Of a stretch of DNA of 64,000 nt, positions 1 to 12,570 are shown piece by piece (within the stretch, counting starts at the first letter, position 1; each line of letters opens with the position of its first letter). A program made the translations under genes and the position numbers. Below the pieces are notes generated by a model. It was not told the DNA's origin and ran no database searches. It was given only the letters and a program-made list of their open reading frames with translations. This DNA is from Nansenia antarctica. Lineage: Eukaryota; Chordata; Actinopteri; Argentiniformes; Microstomatidae. The stretch covers positions 5,914,674 to 5,978,673 of the forward strand of contig OZ022358.1 of the NCBI GenBank assembly GCA_963989245.1, given 5' to 3'.

Positions 1-223
1 CTGGAATCAAGTCAATGGAATCAGTCAATAACAATGAGGTCTCCCCTCCCCATTTTTGGGGGAGGAAAATTATAGTTGAATAATGATATGTTTTGAAGCT
101 ATACAGTGTTTGTTTACAATTGCATTGTTTACAAACAATGGAGGAAAAACCAGCTTATATTTTGGGTTCTGACAGGATAAGACAGTTGAACTAAGCTTAC
201 GAGGCACAAGTAAAAAAAAAAAA

Positions 224-305
224 AAAAAATTTACATTTACATTTTTGGCATTTAGCAGACGCCTTATTCCAAAGCGACTTACACTCAATACAATCCTTAT
301 ATATC
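224..305 (-). repeat. L2-like LINE/SINE 3' tail, reverse orientation
   Basis: The reverse complement contains the fish repeat tail GTAAGTCGCTTTGGAATAAGG followed by CGTCTGCTAAATGCCAAAAATGTAAATGTAAA, also seen at 8590-8762, 31810-31982 and 61062-61560. The last copy retains the end of a LINE ORF2, which assigns the family. Confidence 0.7.
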
Positions 306-905
306 GTTCATTTAAAAACAATTGACATCTTCAATAGAGAATTGACAATGAAAGTGTGATTTAGTCCAGTACTGGATTTAATTAGTCCAGTACTGGGTTT
401 AATTAGTCCAGTACTGGGTTTAATCACCCCATTAACAGTCCATCTCCACGCCCTTAAGAGTACTGGAAGTCCAGAGAAGAAACGGTTAAATCATGTACTG
501 TATAAGGATAGCTTTGGGATCATCATCCTACAGCTACCTACTGTCAGCGTCATATTCGAGATGGCTTTCAAAAGCACCTTCTTTGGTTCTTTCAATCACA
601 TTTAATTTATGCCTGTAGAAGAAGCACATCAGAAGTTTGGTTTCATGTCTGGAACTGGAGGGATGAAACGCTGGTGTGAGAGGGAGGAAAAAAAAAGTAT
701 GTCATCTTGGGAATTGACAGGATTTCAAACGTATCTTCATGCATATGCTTGGAGCTAAATAACACAATCTGCACCACCAATATAGGAGTGTGCTTTAAAT
801 AGATACCGGTACTGTGATATTGATATTGCAAAAACATTGCACGTAGCATACTGTATGATATATGTATGTCCCTCTCAACACACGGTAATTGTAGTTTTGT
901 ATTGT

Positions 906-907
906 AG

Positions 908-940
<33 letters not shown>

Positions 941-1022
941 TGTGAGTGTGAGTGTGAGTGTGAGTGTGAGTGTGAGTCTGTGTCTGTGTGTGTGTACTGT
1001 ATATGTGTGTGTGTGTGTGTAG
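906..1022. repeat. TG/GAGTGT microsatellite
   Basis: A run of TG dinucleotides grades into GTGAGTG hexamer-like units and back to TG. It lies 44 bp upstream of a calcineurin 3' splice site. Confidence 0.9.
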
Positions 1023-1066
1023 TAGACGCAGACATTTCTCTTAATCCCAAATCTCCCCCTCCATAG

Positions 1067-4000
1067 CTGCAGTACTGAAGTATGAGAACAACGTCATGAA
1101 CATCCGACAGTTCAACTGTTCCCCTCACCCCTACTGGCTGCCCAACTTCATGGATGTGTTCACCTGGTCCCTGCCCTTCGTGGGAGAGAAAGGTACCCAT
1201 GGAGTAGCACGTCTTTCTGTCATTCTATGAAAATACTGAAGTCTGAAATTCCATGAATATAGTACTCATTCCTGCCGTAGCGGTTCAAGCACTGAGCTGT
1301 GTGGCGAGGGTTATCGTAAAACATTCTATTCTGTCCAAACACACTGACAATGACATGTCGTGACGTTAGAATTATAAGGTTCTATCTCCATTTTTGTCAA
1401 AATTGATTGTTTTTTTACATAATCTGATCCATTAGGTGTTTATTAATGCCTGTGTGGTGTTATTTTTTTAAATGTTGACATTTTTTTGTTAGTAATTAAT
1501 CAAATACAAAGGTTCCATCTCGCAAAACATAATGGAATGTAAAAACGTTGACGCTCAATATCTCTGAACTACCCTAAACGGAGATAGAACCTTAGAATTC
1601 TAAACGGAGATAGAACCTTAGAATTCTAAGCTCACGACATTCTATTCTGTACAAACACACTGACAATGACATGTGCTGTCTCAGTCTAGCTAAACGATGA
1701 TGAGATCTGTCCGACAGCATCACCCTCGTATCACAATGTTGTCTCTCTCTCCCTCCAGTCACGGAGATGCTGGTGAACGTGCTGAGCATCTGCTCCGATG
1801 ACGAACTCATGATGGACGAAGAGGAGATTTTCGATGGTGAGAGTCATTCATCTTGAAAGACAGAAAGAGAGCCGCACACTCTTGCTCTGACTCTATTTAC
1901 TGGATCAAGGTTGGGTCGGCAGCAAGCTGAGAGGCTTTCAAAACCCCTGAAGAAGGCAGCTTTCTGACGAAATGTTGGTCCAGTAAATAATAGCATCCGA
2001 ATTAGCATCAGAGCAAGAGGCTATTTTTTATTTGACGTTTCGCCCGCCCGCCAGCCAGCACCTCACCTGCACCTATGGTATGCAGTTTCTTGTTTTGTTT
2101 TTAAGGGTTAATCTACCATTTACAGTCCATTAGTGGCTCTTATACCTGTGTCGTTTGTTGTTGTTGTTGTTGTTGTTGTTATAGTGATTTGTCTTTGTAA
2201 TTGCATAGTAATGGAGTTGAGTTCATTTGTTTCATATTCCTCTTGGGTTATAACAAAACTGCTCAGAATCATTATATCAATAATAATAGTAATAATAATA
2301 ATAATAATAATAATATCTTAGATTTATATAGCGCCTTTCTCAGACCCAAGGACGCTTAAGTGTAGTGTTTAAAGATGCAATAGTGTTTCATCTACATTGA
2401 ATTATAGTGTTACTGTGAATAGTGTTTATTTGGCTCCTAGATTTGCTCCTTTATCTGTAAATGAGTGTTTTCCCTTCAAACTGCGTCTCTTCCAGCCAAT
2501 GCAGCTGCCGCTAGGAAGGAGGTGATCAGGAACAAGATCCGCGCCATCGGGAAGATGGCCAAGATGTTTCAAGTGCTTAGGTGAGTCTGTCATGTTCTCC
2601 AACTTTCTTCACATGTGACAGCAGCTGGTGAAACCCGGGAACGAGTCGCCAACCAATCAAAATGTTCGAACTTTTATTCTGAAAAATGTCAAATACATTT
2701 CAACATTGTTGAAAATCAATGACACCGAAGCATTGCAATGCAATGGATTTCGGTGAGTTATCCCCACTACGACCTAGTTAACTATAACACTACTTTACAT
2801 TTTTAGCAGGCTTGCAAAACAAGCTGTGTCAGCTGACTAGAGAGTGTATCACTGATTTTCAACTATGCTGAAATGTCACATTGACATTTTTCTGAATAAA
2901 AGTCTGAACGTTAAATCGGCTGCCCACTTATTCCCGGTTTCACCAGCTGCTGTCACACATGATTCATCTGGCTGCTCAGTGTGACTATGTCCGTCATGCA
3001 GCAGGGAGAGTGGCAGCAGAGGTCTAGGCTGACCTGTGGGGGGCTGACCGCTGACCTCTGACCTTTGTGTCCTGCCGTCTGTGTGTCCTGCAGGGAGGAG
3101 AGCGAGAACGTGTTGACGCTGAAGGGTCTGACGCCCACTGGCATGCTGCCCAGCGGGGTCCTGGCTGGGGGCAAGCAGACCCTGCAGAGTGGTGAGGACC
3201 AGGCCCTGGATTGGCCTTTGTTACCCCCCTCCCTGTCCCTTACTGTCTCTTCCTCTCTCTGTCATTGTTCCCCTCTTTCGCTCTCTCTCTGTTTCTCTCT
3301 GTCACAGTGTCGATCTTTCGGTCTCTCTCTGTGGGTCTTTTTTTTATGTAGTTTCTCTCACCTGGTCCAAGTCTTCGTCTTGTCTAAGGGCTCTCTTCTG
3401 AGCCTGGCTGTGTTGCTTGTTGCACGTCTCTCGCTGGTCTGTTGCTAGCTACCTACCTATCTCCCGCCGCGAGGCCGCTTTCCTCATTTGCATGGCTTTG
3501 TCAGGAGTAACCAGCTCCCCTCCTCTCCTCTCCTCTCCCCTCCAGCCACCATCGAGGCCATTGAAGCTATTGAGACAGAAGAAGGGGAGGACGGAGAAGG
3601 TAAAACTACATCCCCCACCCTATCCCCCTCTCAACAGGAAGTTAGGATTGCCTGCAGGAAATGCATCGGGGCCTACCTGCCAGTGACAATAATCTCAGGG
3701 GGAGCGTTTGGTTACGGACATGGGGTAACACTTTACTTTGCAGAGACGTCGGTGTAAAGAAACGACATTAGTTCAAATCATAACGGTCAAGAGATCCAAT
3801 TCAATTCGGAACAGACAAGGATTCCATAATGTGTTTACCAATTAATAGCCTTCATTATGAGATCAAAAGTTTCAAAATATGAAGGAATGGATTTACGAAA
3901 CCCGCAACAATTGAAAATATCGATATTAGGGTTTTTAGCGATTTCACTGCAAAGTAGGGTGCTCCCTAGGAATGCATGATGGTTTCAAGTACTTTCAATG

Positions 4001-4951
4001 CTTAGGCATGATTATTTTATTTTTGGGGGGGCTCAGCTTATATTCCGCCCCCTCCTGGTTCAAGAATACATTGCATGCAAGTGAGAGCAGGAGACAAGGT
4101 GAAATTTACAGGAGCGTGAAATATGCATCATGGAGCCTACATGAACATGATATGACATCTGTTTAAGCCCGTCATGATAGTCTCTGGCAATAAATGCCTG
4201 ATGACCCTAGAAACTGACTCAAACTATCAGGAACGGAGAGGACAGGTGTGGTGCTATGGTTGTACCGTCGTAGTGCTTCAGGATGCATAATTCAAGTGAA
4301 CTGGAGGGTGCAATCATAGCCCGGACATTGTTACCACTCACCACTCTCTCTCTCTCTCGTGAGAGGCTGTGTGACAAGAGCCATTGACTCATTCAAGCTT
4401 TTTCTGGGCTTATGAGCTTATGGAAATCTGCCACGGGTACTGAGACTGTGTAATTGTTTTTCCCAACAGAATCTATTCATGTGTTATTCCTCTTACCCCC
4501 AAGCTGTGTTTTGTTGTTGCCGGACTTTAAAAAATGATCTTCTTCGATTTCATAAAATGCACTGTTTTGCAGTGTGTTGAAGTGAAAACATGTTACTATG
4601 AAGTAAGTTTTATTTAGGCCAAGATATGGTACACTTCTCAAGTACTTCATGTAAAACCCAATACTGTATTATATTTTATATGACAAAGTCATATGTTGTC
4701 CAAAATCATGTTTATTTGAAGCTGATCCTTTCCGTCTGTCCCACCTCTCCCCCCCCACCTGACTCCATGCAGCCATCCGGGGGTTCTCTCCAAAGCACCA
4801 GATCCGGAGCTTCGCCGAGGCTAAGGGCTTAGATCGCATCAACGAGCGCATGCCCCCCCGCAGGGATGGGGTCAACAACGTGGACCAATCTATGGGCAAG
4901 ATGAACATGTCCGAAGCCAACGGCACAGACGACAACAGCAACATCCAGTGA
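1067..4951 (+). CDS. ppp3ca-like: Calcineurin A catalytic subunit (PPP3CA-like), last six exons; gene starts left of the window
   Basis: This encodes the C-terminal 205 residues of a calcium/calmodulin-dependent serine/threonine phosphatase catalytic subunit, which dephosphorylates NFAT and other cytosolic targets. Exons read 1067-1192, 1759-1836, 2496-2580, 3094-3191, 3546-3599 and 4773-4951, all with AG/GT borders and matching phases. The first exon carries the end of the catalytic domain and calcineurin-B-binding helix (NIRQFNCSPHPYWLPNFMDV). The third carries the calmodulin-binding helix (RKEVIRNKIRAIGKMAK). The last carries the autoinhibitory segment (SFAEAKGLDRINERMPPR). The C-terminus NGTDDNSNIQ resembles mammalian PPP3CA. 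Oddities are KMAKMFQVLR where family members usually read KMARVFSVLR, and an acidic insert (TEEGEDGE) in the fifth exon. The family call is firm. Which paralogue it is remains open, because its neighbours are those of human 5q31, where mammals have no calcineurin A gene. Confidence 0.93.
1358..1637. mobile_element. Foldback MITE with GGTTCTATCTCC inverted ends, copy A
   Basis: The ends form an imperfect inverted repeat: TTAGAATTATAAGGTTCTATCTCC on the left and GGAGATAGAACCTTAGAATTCTAA on the right, with TCGTGA-type outer bases. The interior is AT-rich and noncoding. Related copies lie at 33935-34237 and, truncated, at 43932-44040. A 39-bp direct repeat of host-like sequence flanks this copy (1322-1360 and 1638-1676). 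The superfamily is not clear. It lies in a calcineurin intron. Confidence 0.65.
1878..2025. mobile_element. Short foldback element in a calcineurin intron
   Basis: Two inverted segments, CTCTTGCTCTGA followed by TATTTACTGGATC on the left and GGTCCAGTAAATA followed by TCAGAGCAAGAG on the right, enclose about 90 bp. This suggests a small inverted-repeat transposon remnant. No transposase is present and no target duplication was identified. Confidence 0.4.
2615..2957. mobile_element. MITE with about 30-bp terminal inverted repeats
   Basis: The left end TGACAGCAGCTGGTGAAACC is matched in reverse complement by the right end GGTTTCACCAGCTGCTGTCA, extending imperfectly further in. The interior of about 280 bp is noncoding and itself rich in complementary segments (TTCAACATTGTTGAAAATCA and GATTTTCAAC...GCTGAA). 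This is a nonautonomous DNA transposon between calcineurin exons. The superfamily is unresolved. Confidence 0.6.
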
Positions 4952-6775
4952 TGCGTCGTCCCACCCCAGAGCCCCCGTGCCACTGACGCGCCGTGCGGCA
5001 CGACATCGCCAAATCGTGATATCAGGCCTCAGAATAATAGACACAACAAAAAATACACCCACAGACACAACATGACATCTGCATCTAAACCGCCGCCGCT
5101 CCAACTTCCGAATTAGAAAAAACTAAATCGAGTTCCGAAATCTCTTGTACAAAAATGGGTAAGGTGGTTTATTTTTTGACGCCAGGTCACCACAAGGGGG
5201 AGCTGAGCTGTGTTAAAGGCAGATTTTCCCACTCGGTGGTCTATGGATTGGGAGGGGGTTGTTAGGGTCAGAGCTTAGGGCAGGGAGGAGGAGTGGGCGA
5301 CAGGGCTGTAAGAGGAACCTGATTGGCTGGAAGGGTGTGGTACCTGAGAGTGTGTCTGCTGTTCCCTCTCTCAGTCTCAACCACAGACTCGAGTCCCGAG
5401 TTCTCACCAACGTCTGTTCCATCGTCATAGGGGTCTTACACAAGACACTACAGTACCCGCGCACCACACACACACACATTTTACTATTTTGATTAAGAGC
5501 TCCACTCATGAACTCCATCTCATTACAGAAATAATCTCGCTACTCAACCATGTTTTGCTACTAGTACTATGAATTACAAATTTAAAAAAAGACACAGTCT
5601 TGTTTGTAAAGAAAGGACATTTGAAAAGAAAACTTACAGTATGTACATTTTACTACTTGCAATGCAATCTTACCTGAGAACTTTTGTTTATTGATTTATT
5701 TTGTGGTAAGATGCCATGAGCCTGAGAAGGAGGGGGGTAGGGGTGTTCACGCGGGCTTCGCTGTAGCCTCTCCACCAAAGCCACGGTCTGTCATGTTAAG
5801 GTGCTGCAGCCAGAGCTCGAGTCCTACCTTCTGTCACCCCTACCTGATTGTTTCCCACCTGCCTGTAAACTAAAGAGAGAGAATGCACATCGTAAATCAA
5901 ATCTGCAGTCGCAGTAAAAAAAAATCAAAAAACATATATATATATACATATATATATGTATATATATATATATATAATTAATTATAAAGATGGACAATAA
6001 CGCAGACAATGATTTTTAACAGCATCTACGGTACGGAACGCATCAATGCATGCAATTAAGTTCCTTCTTGATATGTGAAATTATAATTGTGATGTGTTTC
6101 AATATAGTAGACTTGAATTATTTCCCTCTTCAAATTATATTTGTAAAGTTCTCTTTTAGTTTTTTTTTTATATATATCGTTTTTTATTCTTGCTTCCTTT
6201 GATTTGTTTTTGTCAGTTTCTTTTCATCGATATTATTTTTATTTTATTACCGTTGATTTTATTTTTCTATAGTTTTGCTGTACAGGCACAGATGCTCTTT
6301 TTAAGGTGTGAAGCCTTGTGTTTTTTCTGTTCCGTTGGTGTACAGAAGTTGTTCAATAGTGTGAATGAACATATTACTCAGTGAAAAGCAACATTCAGGC
6401 TGCCAAAGCATGATCGCATGGTTTGTTCAAATGTAAACAAATTGGACACAGAGAAAGAGAAATCCTGTGTCTCACTTACTTTTAAAAGGAAAAAAATATA
6501 TTCTAGTTATAATTATTGATGATATTCTTATTATTCTTACAATTAAGCTTATGGTTCTTTTTTTCTTCCACTGTTTTCTGATCCTTGTTTGGTCTAGACG
6601 TGGTTTATTTCGGAGAAGGAATTTCATGGATTTTAACTTGTGACAATTTTTTCTTGTAATTTTCTCTGGAACTAAGTTTTGGCATTTGACTTCCTAAACG
6701 ATACACACATTGTAAGCATGCCCTATGGGACAAATCACTTTTTTTACTCTTGAATAAAATATGCATGAACCAATA
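4952..6775 (+). other. Calcineurin A 3' UTR with polyadenylation signal
   Basis: After the stop codon the sequence is AT-rich and has no further coding signal. An AATAAA at 6753-6758 is a good candidate polyadenylation signal, giving a 3' UTR of about 1.8 kb. Low-complexity TA runs lie at 5930-5985 and 6165-6180. The exact cleavage site is inferred. Confidence 0.55.
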
Positions 6776-7232
6776 GTGTGGCTTCCAGTTTATCACCGAT
6801 AGATAGGAATTACATACTATACTCACATGAAACATGCAGAAGGGAATACATCATATATTCTAAAGGTTTACATCCAATGAGATTAGATTTGAAGAGGAAA
6901 TTGAGTTATCGCTCAGATTGTTGATTGGACATGATGGGGAGTCAGGCCAATACTTATTCTATCCCTGTCATCCTAATTGGATCTGCCAATAACGTTGGCA
7001 ATGAATGATCCATGATGGAACATGCAACAATGCCAGATATTCAGTTTGTATGTGTCTCAATGGCACTGCATGCAAATGTATCAACACTGTAATCAATACT
7101 ATGATTATAGGTTTAAATAAAATAAAAAATATGATTTGGATGTTTGTCAATTTATAGGCCACGCCCTCACCTCTCACCACTCCTGATAGGGTACCTCTTC
7201 ACTGGGATTTAATGTGTGCGTGTGGGTGTGGG

Positions 7233-7299
<67 letters not shown>

Positions 7300-7578
7300 G
7301 GGTGTGGGTGTGGGTGTGGGTGTGTATGTTCAAAGGAACTGCTCTCTCACAGCCAGCCTGAATCCCAAACAGTGGGCAAACGCAATTTACTCTAGAATTT
7401 CCATGAGGGCATTCCATCTGCTTCCTGCCATTCTTCCACAGGAAACGGGGAACAGCGTCAAACAGGCCTTGGCAACCACTCCCACCTCACACTGGACAGT
7501 AGGACCTGTCCTCACCTCTATTACAACACCATCGCTAGAGCTCACTCGCTCATATTTTCCTTAATTATATCCTCTTAC

Positions 7579-7646
<68 letters not shown>

Positions 7647-7784
7647 AACACAGGCCAAACATTAAGCCAGTTGCATACACAGATTCAGAAACTGTGAACT
7701 GTGTATATTCACACTCACATACACTCATTCATTCTGACACACAGGGAAGCTAAAGGCAGAGACAGAAGCGCTGTTGATTTTGAC
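6776..7784. other. Intergenic region between the calcineurin gene and ecscr
   Basis: About 1 kb separates the two same-strand genes. It holds a TG-rich microsatellite with GTGTGGG interruptions at 7214-7326 and a CA run at 7582-7646. No other gene or recognised element was seen. The ecscr promoter must lie here, but no convincing TATA box was identified. Confidence 0.6.
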
Positions 7785-10700
7785 ATGGATCTGTTCCCAT
7801 ACTCTCTCCTGAGTGTGTTTCTCCTCATCATTCCAGAAGGTAGGTTCGAATTAAGCCAAAGCAGCCAGAACCGGAACCGGGCTTACTGCTACACGATCTT
7901 ATATTCGTTTTGTTTTGTTATATTGTTTTATCTTTCAGTCTTATTGTTTCTTTCTTTTTGTCATCCAATTTGTCAAACACACAGTGTAGAAGACTTTATC
8001 AGTGCTGTCAATGTACAGCTTATTTCTCCAATTTACTTGTGAGTTTCTTGCCTTTTGACGGGAACAGAATTTGATTGAATTATTTAATGATCCTGTTAAG
8101 TCATAAAAATAAATAAACTGTCATCAATCTTATTAAGTAGATGTTGGTATATTATAGCACATTTTGGGTCAGTCATAAGTAATATTACAAAATTGAGTAC
8201 TGTGCTGATGATAATATCTTAATCAAGATATCTAAACAGACTTCCAACATATCAGATGACTAAAATGTGTTTTGATGTTAACTGTTCCAAAGCACCTTGT
8301 ACCTTCTACTTTAACCTGGAGCTTTGTTACAGTTTCAGCCCAAACAGCCATTAATCAGACCAACCAAACCCAAGCAGAGTTCATGGGTGGACCTACTATA
8401 TCCACCACCACGCCTCCTGTCGTTCCCCTGGGTGAGTAGCTGGGTGGAACTGTCTGGCTCTGGAGCAGAGTGACTTAATTGGATATTCTAGCTCTCCTTT
8501 CAAAACAATGAAGTTGTTGTGAACTTGAATTGCATCAGTGAAAAACATTGATCACAAAACAGCCTATTCTAAAGGTTTAGAAGAAGGTGATAGGAGAAGG
8601 TTTTTCCTGCTATCAATGGCCCCCGGGCCTGAGCTGGATTACTCTTCCTGCTACGAATGGTGGACTGATGATTCACATGCTTAGTATTCAAATGTATTGA
8701 TTGTAAGTCGCTTTGGAATAAGGCGTCTGCTAAATGCCAAAAATGTAAAAATGTAAATGTATTCTTCCCAGATATACAGTAGAGCTAGAACAATTCGTTA
8801 AGCCGTTCTTCTCATAAGAGCATGCTTTTAAAGGCTTTTAAAGTTAAAACCTGCAAATGAATCAGTATTGGAGTCCACTTTGTTTCAACCCACAGTGACC
8901 TCGTTACCGACGTTGCCATCCAGCACTCTGGCGGTGGCTCACAATACAACCACAGCCGACCAGGAGCCTAATGTGGGATTACCCACGACCACGACCCCCC
9001 CTGTGACAGGTGGGCTCTCTTAAAAGGAGAATATCCGCAGTCTCACTACTCTATTTGACTGAACGAAAAACATAGCATTATACATGCAATATACGGAATA
9101 AAAATGGGAATATAGAAAGGCAGAAGAGTTTGAAGTCGAAATTTCAGTTTCATGTTCTTTACATCTGTACTGTTTTCCTGTGTAGGATATTTTGTTTTTT
9201 TTCTGGGTCAATCATCACCAAAATGAAGTAGATTTCAATGATACCTCTATTATTTCTTCCAGTGGACAGGGCTCTCATAACAACCTCCAGTGTCCTGCCG
9301 TCACGTCAGTCTATAACCTCAGCAGGTAATACAAGGGATTCACTTACTGTACGTATACTGTCTGTGATTATCAATGTCAACTCTTTTTTTAACTGGCGCT
9401 TTCAAGCCAATTAGTCCATTGGCATTAGGATCCAACAGAGGGGTATTACACTCACAACGTATTGTTTGATGTTATTGTTGTCTTGTATGTTAATATCAAA
9501 GGACCATGTTGGAAATAAGTGTTCACACTTTCACATGTCATCCCTTGGATTACTGTTTTTACTCGATCCATGAATAAACTCAATCAATCAATCAGCCATA
9601 CAGGCAGCAATAGTTGCGCTGACGTTGCGTAAACGTTGCAGGAAATGGCAGCCTTGAAGAGCCCACAACACCATCTCCATCGTGGTCTCCGACTGTCACA
9701 AGCCGTCCACAAACTAAAAGACCTGGCATAATCACACAAACTACTACTATTGTTTCAGGTAAAGACCACTTCTCTTTTTCTCTCTGTCGTTGACACACAC
9801 TGACTCATGATGATTCAACATTATCAAACGCCTTTGTTGGAGCAGTCTGCACATTCTGTTTTTTGGATGGTGTAGTAGGGAAATAACAATCAGTAGCCAG
9901 GAAATACTGAACGTGAACCTGTACTGTACAACTGAGATGAGCTCCTTTTAGACAAGTGCTTCCAAGTGTGTCATCACAGGATGAACCATTGACATGGTAC
10001 TGTCACGTGATGCTGTTATCACAAGCCTCTCCTACAGTGTATCTCAACATGTAAATGTCCGGTGTGTTGTGTAGGGGTTTGGGGGTAAGAGTGTATGTTG
10101 TGTATGGGTTTGGGGTAAGAGTGTGTAAAAAAACATACAGTTTCCAGTGCCTGCTGTTGGATAATTTCTCATCTTCAATCAGAATAATCAGAATCAGAAT
10201 CAGAAACAGATTTATGGCCAAGTAGGTTTTCACATACAAGGAATTTGCTTTGATATGATGACGCATAACAATAAACAAAATGCAAGGACAGAAACAGACC
10301 GAAACATAAGTGACAAATAAATAATAGATATTTGAAAAGTGTTAGAGAGAGAATAGTGCAGTATGGCTGTTTGGTGTCAGTGGGGGTCAAGATAACAGTC
10401 AGTGTCAGCGGGGGTCCTGGGCCTCGTTAATGAGGCCAACTGCAGTTGGAAAACAAAACTGTTTTTGTGCCGTGAGGTTTTGGTCCTGATGGCCTGCAGC
10501 CTCCTACCGGAGGGGAGTGGTTCAGAGAGTGTGTGTCCAGGGTGGGAGGGGTCGGCCACAATAAATCTTGAGAAGTTGAGAATGTCTCAAGTAGATTTTT
10601 CTGCATGTTTTTTTTACATTCCCGTTTGTGTCTGTAGTCATAGGGCCAACTGCTGCCACGGTACACTCGACCACGACCTCTGTGGCTTACCCAGAGGAAT

Positions 10701-11038
10701 CTACAGGGACACGGATAGAGGTCTCACCCACTGAGGCCCCAAGCAACAGCCTCACCATGCTCGCCTTTGGTACTCCCAATATGATTGATTTTGTTGTTGT
10801 TGATGATGATGATGAGGATGATGATGTTGTTGATGATGATGATGATGATGGGAGTGATGGTGATGAATGAATTCACAAACTAATAGTTTATTTTGGTGCA
10901 GTTTTTAAGGTGCAGACACATAACAGGAGGACATAGACATGGATGTACAGTATATGAATTACAGTTTAGTGTCTAATTTGAGTTGCATTGAATGGCTATC
11001 CTCCCTTGTTCAGTAGGCTGATGGATACCTGAAAGATA

Positions 11039-11077
<39 letters not shown>

Positions 11078-12151
11078 CTACTTTCTGGGATGTTGCTTTA
11101 CAGGTGTTATGAGCTTGATCCTCATTCTAATCATAGTTATGGTGGTTTTAGTGACAGTAGTCAACCTGAGAGGGCAGTGCAGCAGGTCAAAGGAGGATGG
11201 TAAATATGCACCTATGACATTTCCATGAGAAACAGTGAAAGGAGTCGTATCAAAGTGACAATGTTTGTGTGTACGCATGCAGAGAGAGTCACCACTGTTT
11301 CTGTTTCACAGGTAAAAAGAGCAGTGATTCCGTGGTGTCTGAAAGGTATGCATGTGAAAGGTTCATACACACAACTGTGCAAACTGTAATGTACAAAGTA
11401 AACCGTTTGGGTAATATTGTAATATTGTCATTGTGACAAATATTTTGTCATTTTCTTTGATTTAATTAAAACATTTTCTCACAGCAATGTGACGTCCAAT
11501 GGAGAAAAAGAGAGCATCACTTTGGTTTCCATGAAGACCATTAACACAGAAACTGGTAAGGAGGAGATGGCAATTGTCAGATTGTGTGTCACTTTGAAAT
11601 AGTTCTCAAAGGAACTGGGACGTCTGTTTTTGAAGCTCATCTTAGTCATGATAATGTGTGGATGATACTTTAGTTTAGATGTTCCTATAACTTCTACTTT
11701 TTGGGATCTGAAGTGGGTTCTGTTGTTCATTTAGATCGAAATAAAAAGAGAGTCAAGTTTGAGCATAATGCACAGCTGTACTGGGCTAGTCTGGTTATGC
11801 ATTCACCATAATTGCTAAAACAGTGCTGGGAAGGTCAATGTGGCCGAACAAAGATCTAAGACAAAAGTGTATGGTTCAGGTCAGCCCTGTCGTGTGTAAA
11901 CCCAACGGGCCTCTCTCTTTTATTCACAGACACAGACTCCCCCCAAGTCTCCTCCATTCACAGCACAACACTGGATAACGAGGACCAGGAGCTGAGCAGG
12001 GACCTACTGAACACTAAGGTGGGTTCAGGAAATGACACTATATCCTCTTCATAGAGAATGCCGAATAGAATTGTATTTGTTAGATGCAAAGTATCCCATT
12101 GAATTGAAGCTGCTATTGTGTTTTGTTGTTGTTGTTTTGCAGCTGGTGTGA
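7785..12151 (+). CDS. ecscr: Endothelial cell-specific chemotaxis regulator, single-pass membrane glycoprotein
   Basis: Eleven exons give a 292-residue type I membrane protein: 7785-7839, 8333-8431, 8896-9009, 9263-9325, 9642-9758, 10638-10769, 11104-11199, 11312-11345, 11485-11555, 11930-12018 and 12143-12151. The first exon encodes a signal peptide (MDLFPYSLLSVFLLIIPE). Exons 2-6 encode a Thr/Ser/Pro-rich, mucin-like ectodomain with N-glycosylation sequons (NQT, NTT, NGS). Exon 7 encodes the membrane span (SLILILIIVMVVLVTVV) followed by NLRGQC. The cytoplasmic tail has NGEKESITLVSMKTIN, which closely matches the human ECSCR tail, the best-conserved part of the family. In mammals ECSCR acts in endothelial migration and apoptosis. 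Its neighbour dnajc18 is also its neighbour on human 5q31, which supports the call. The fish ectodomain is longer than the human one. Confidence 0.87.
8585..8762 (+). repeat. L2-like LINE 3' tail in ecscr intron 2
   Basis: The segment runs from CCTGCTATCAATGGCCCC through GATTGTAAGTCGCTTTGGAA to CTAAATGCCAAAAATGTAAA. It aligns by eye with the longer copy at 61062-61560. Confidence 0.7.
10175..10568 (-). repeat. LINE-like 3' end with AGAATC repeats, reverse orientation
   Basis: AATCAGAATCAGAATCAGAA at one end is followed by TTTATGGCCAAGTAGG and, farther in, by a GC-rich block (CTCCTACCGGAGGGGAGTGG). A second piece with the same AATCAGAATCAGAAG...TTTATTGCCA start lies inside the piggyBac element at 57779-57995. 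The family is a fish retroelement by resemblance. I cannot name the clade. Confidence 0.5.
10795..11076. repeat. GAT/TGA trinucleotide microsatellites flanking ecscr exon 7
   Basis: GATGAT runs at 10800-10866 and 11036-11076 bracket a 170-bp intronic segment just downstream of exon 6 and just upstream of the transmembrane exon. Confidence 0.85.
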
Positions 12152-12524
12152 AAACTGAAGATATTTTCGACAAGCCATTCCAAAACAGAAATACCCGAAC
12201 TGCACAAATCTAGATCTATTTAATCTTAGATCAAGTTACTGGACATCCAGGGAGCACTTTTCATGGTTGTTGTGGGGGTGGTAGGGTTATACCGTTGTGC
12301 AACAACAACAACTAGGTATTGTAGTTGTTTCTGGTTTATCTAAAGAATATCATTTGTTGCCATTACCAGGTTAGTGTCTGTTGTGTTTCACTGATGCCTA
12401 AAAAGGTATTTGTAAAGATAAAAATGTTATCTATTATTGTATGTCTCCTCTTTGTGCTTTTTTGTTCTCTTGTAAATGATGTTTCAGTTTTAAATGTAGG
12501 CCTAGAACTTAAGAAACACCCCTC

Positions 12525-12570
<46 letters not shown>

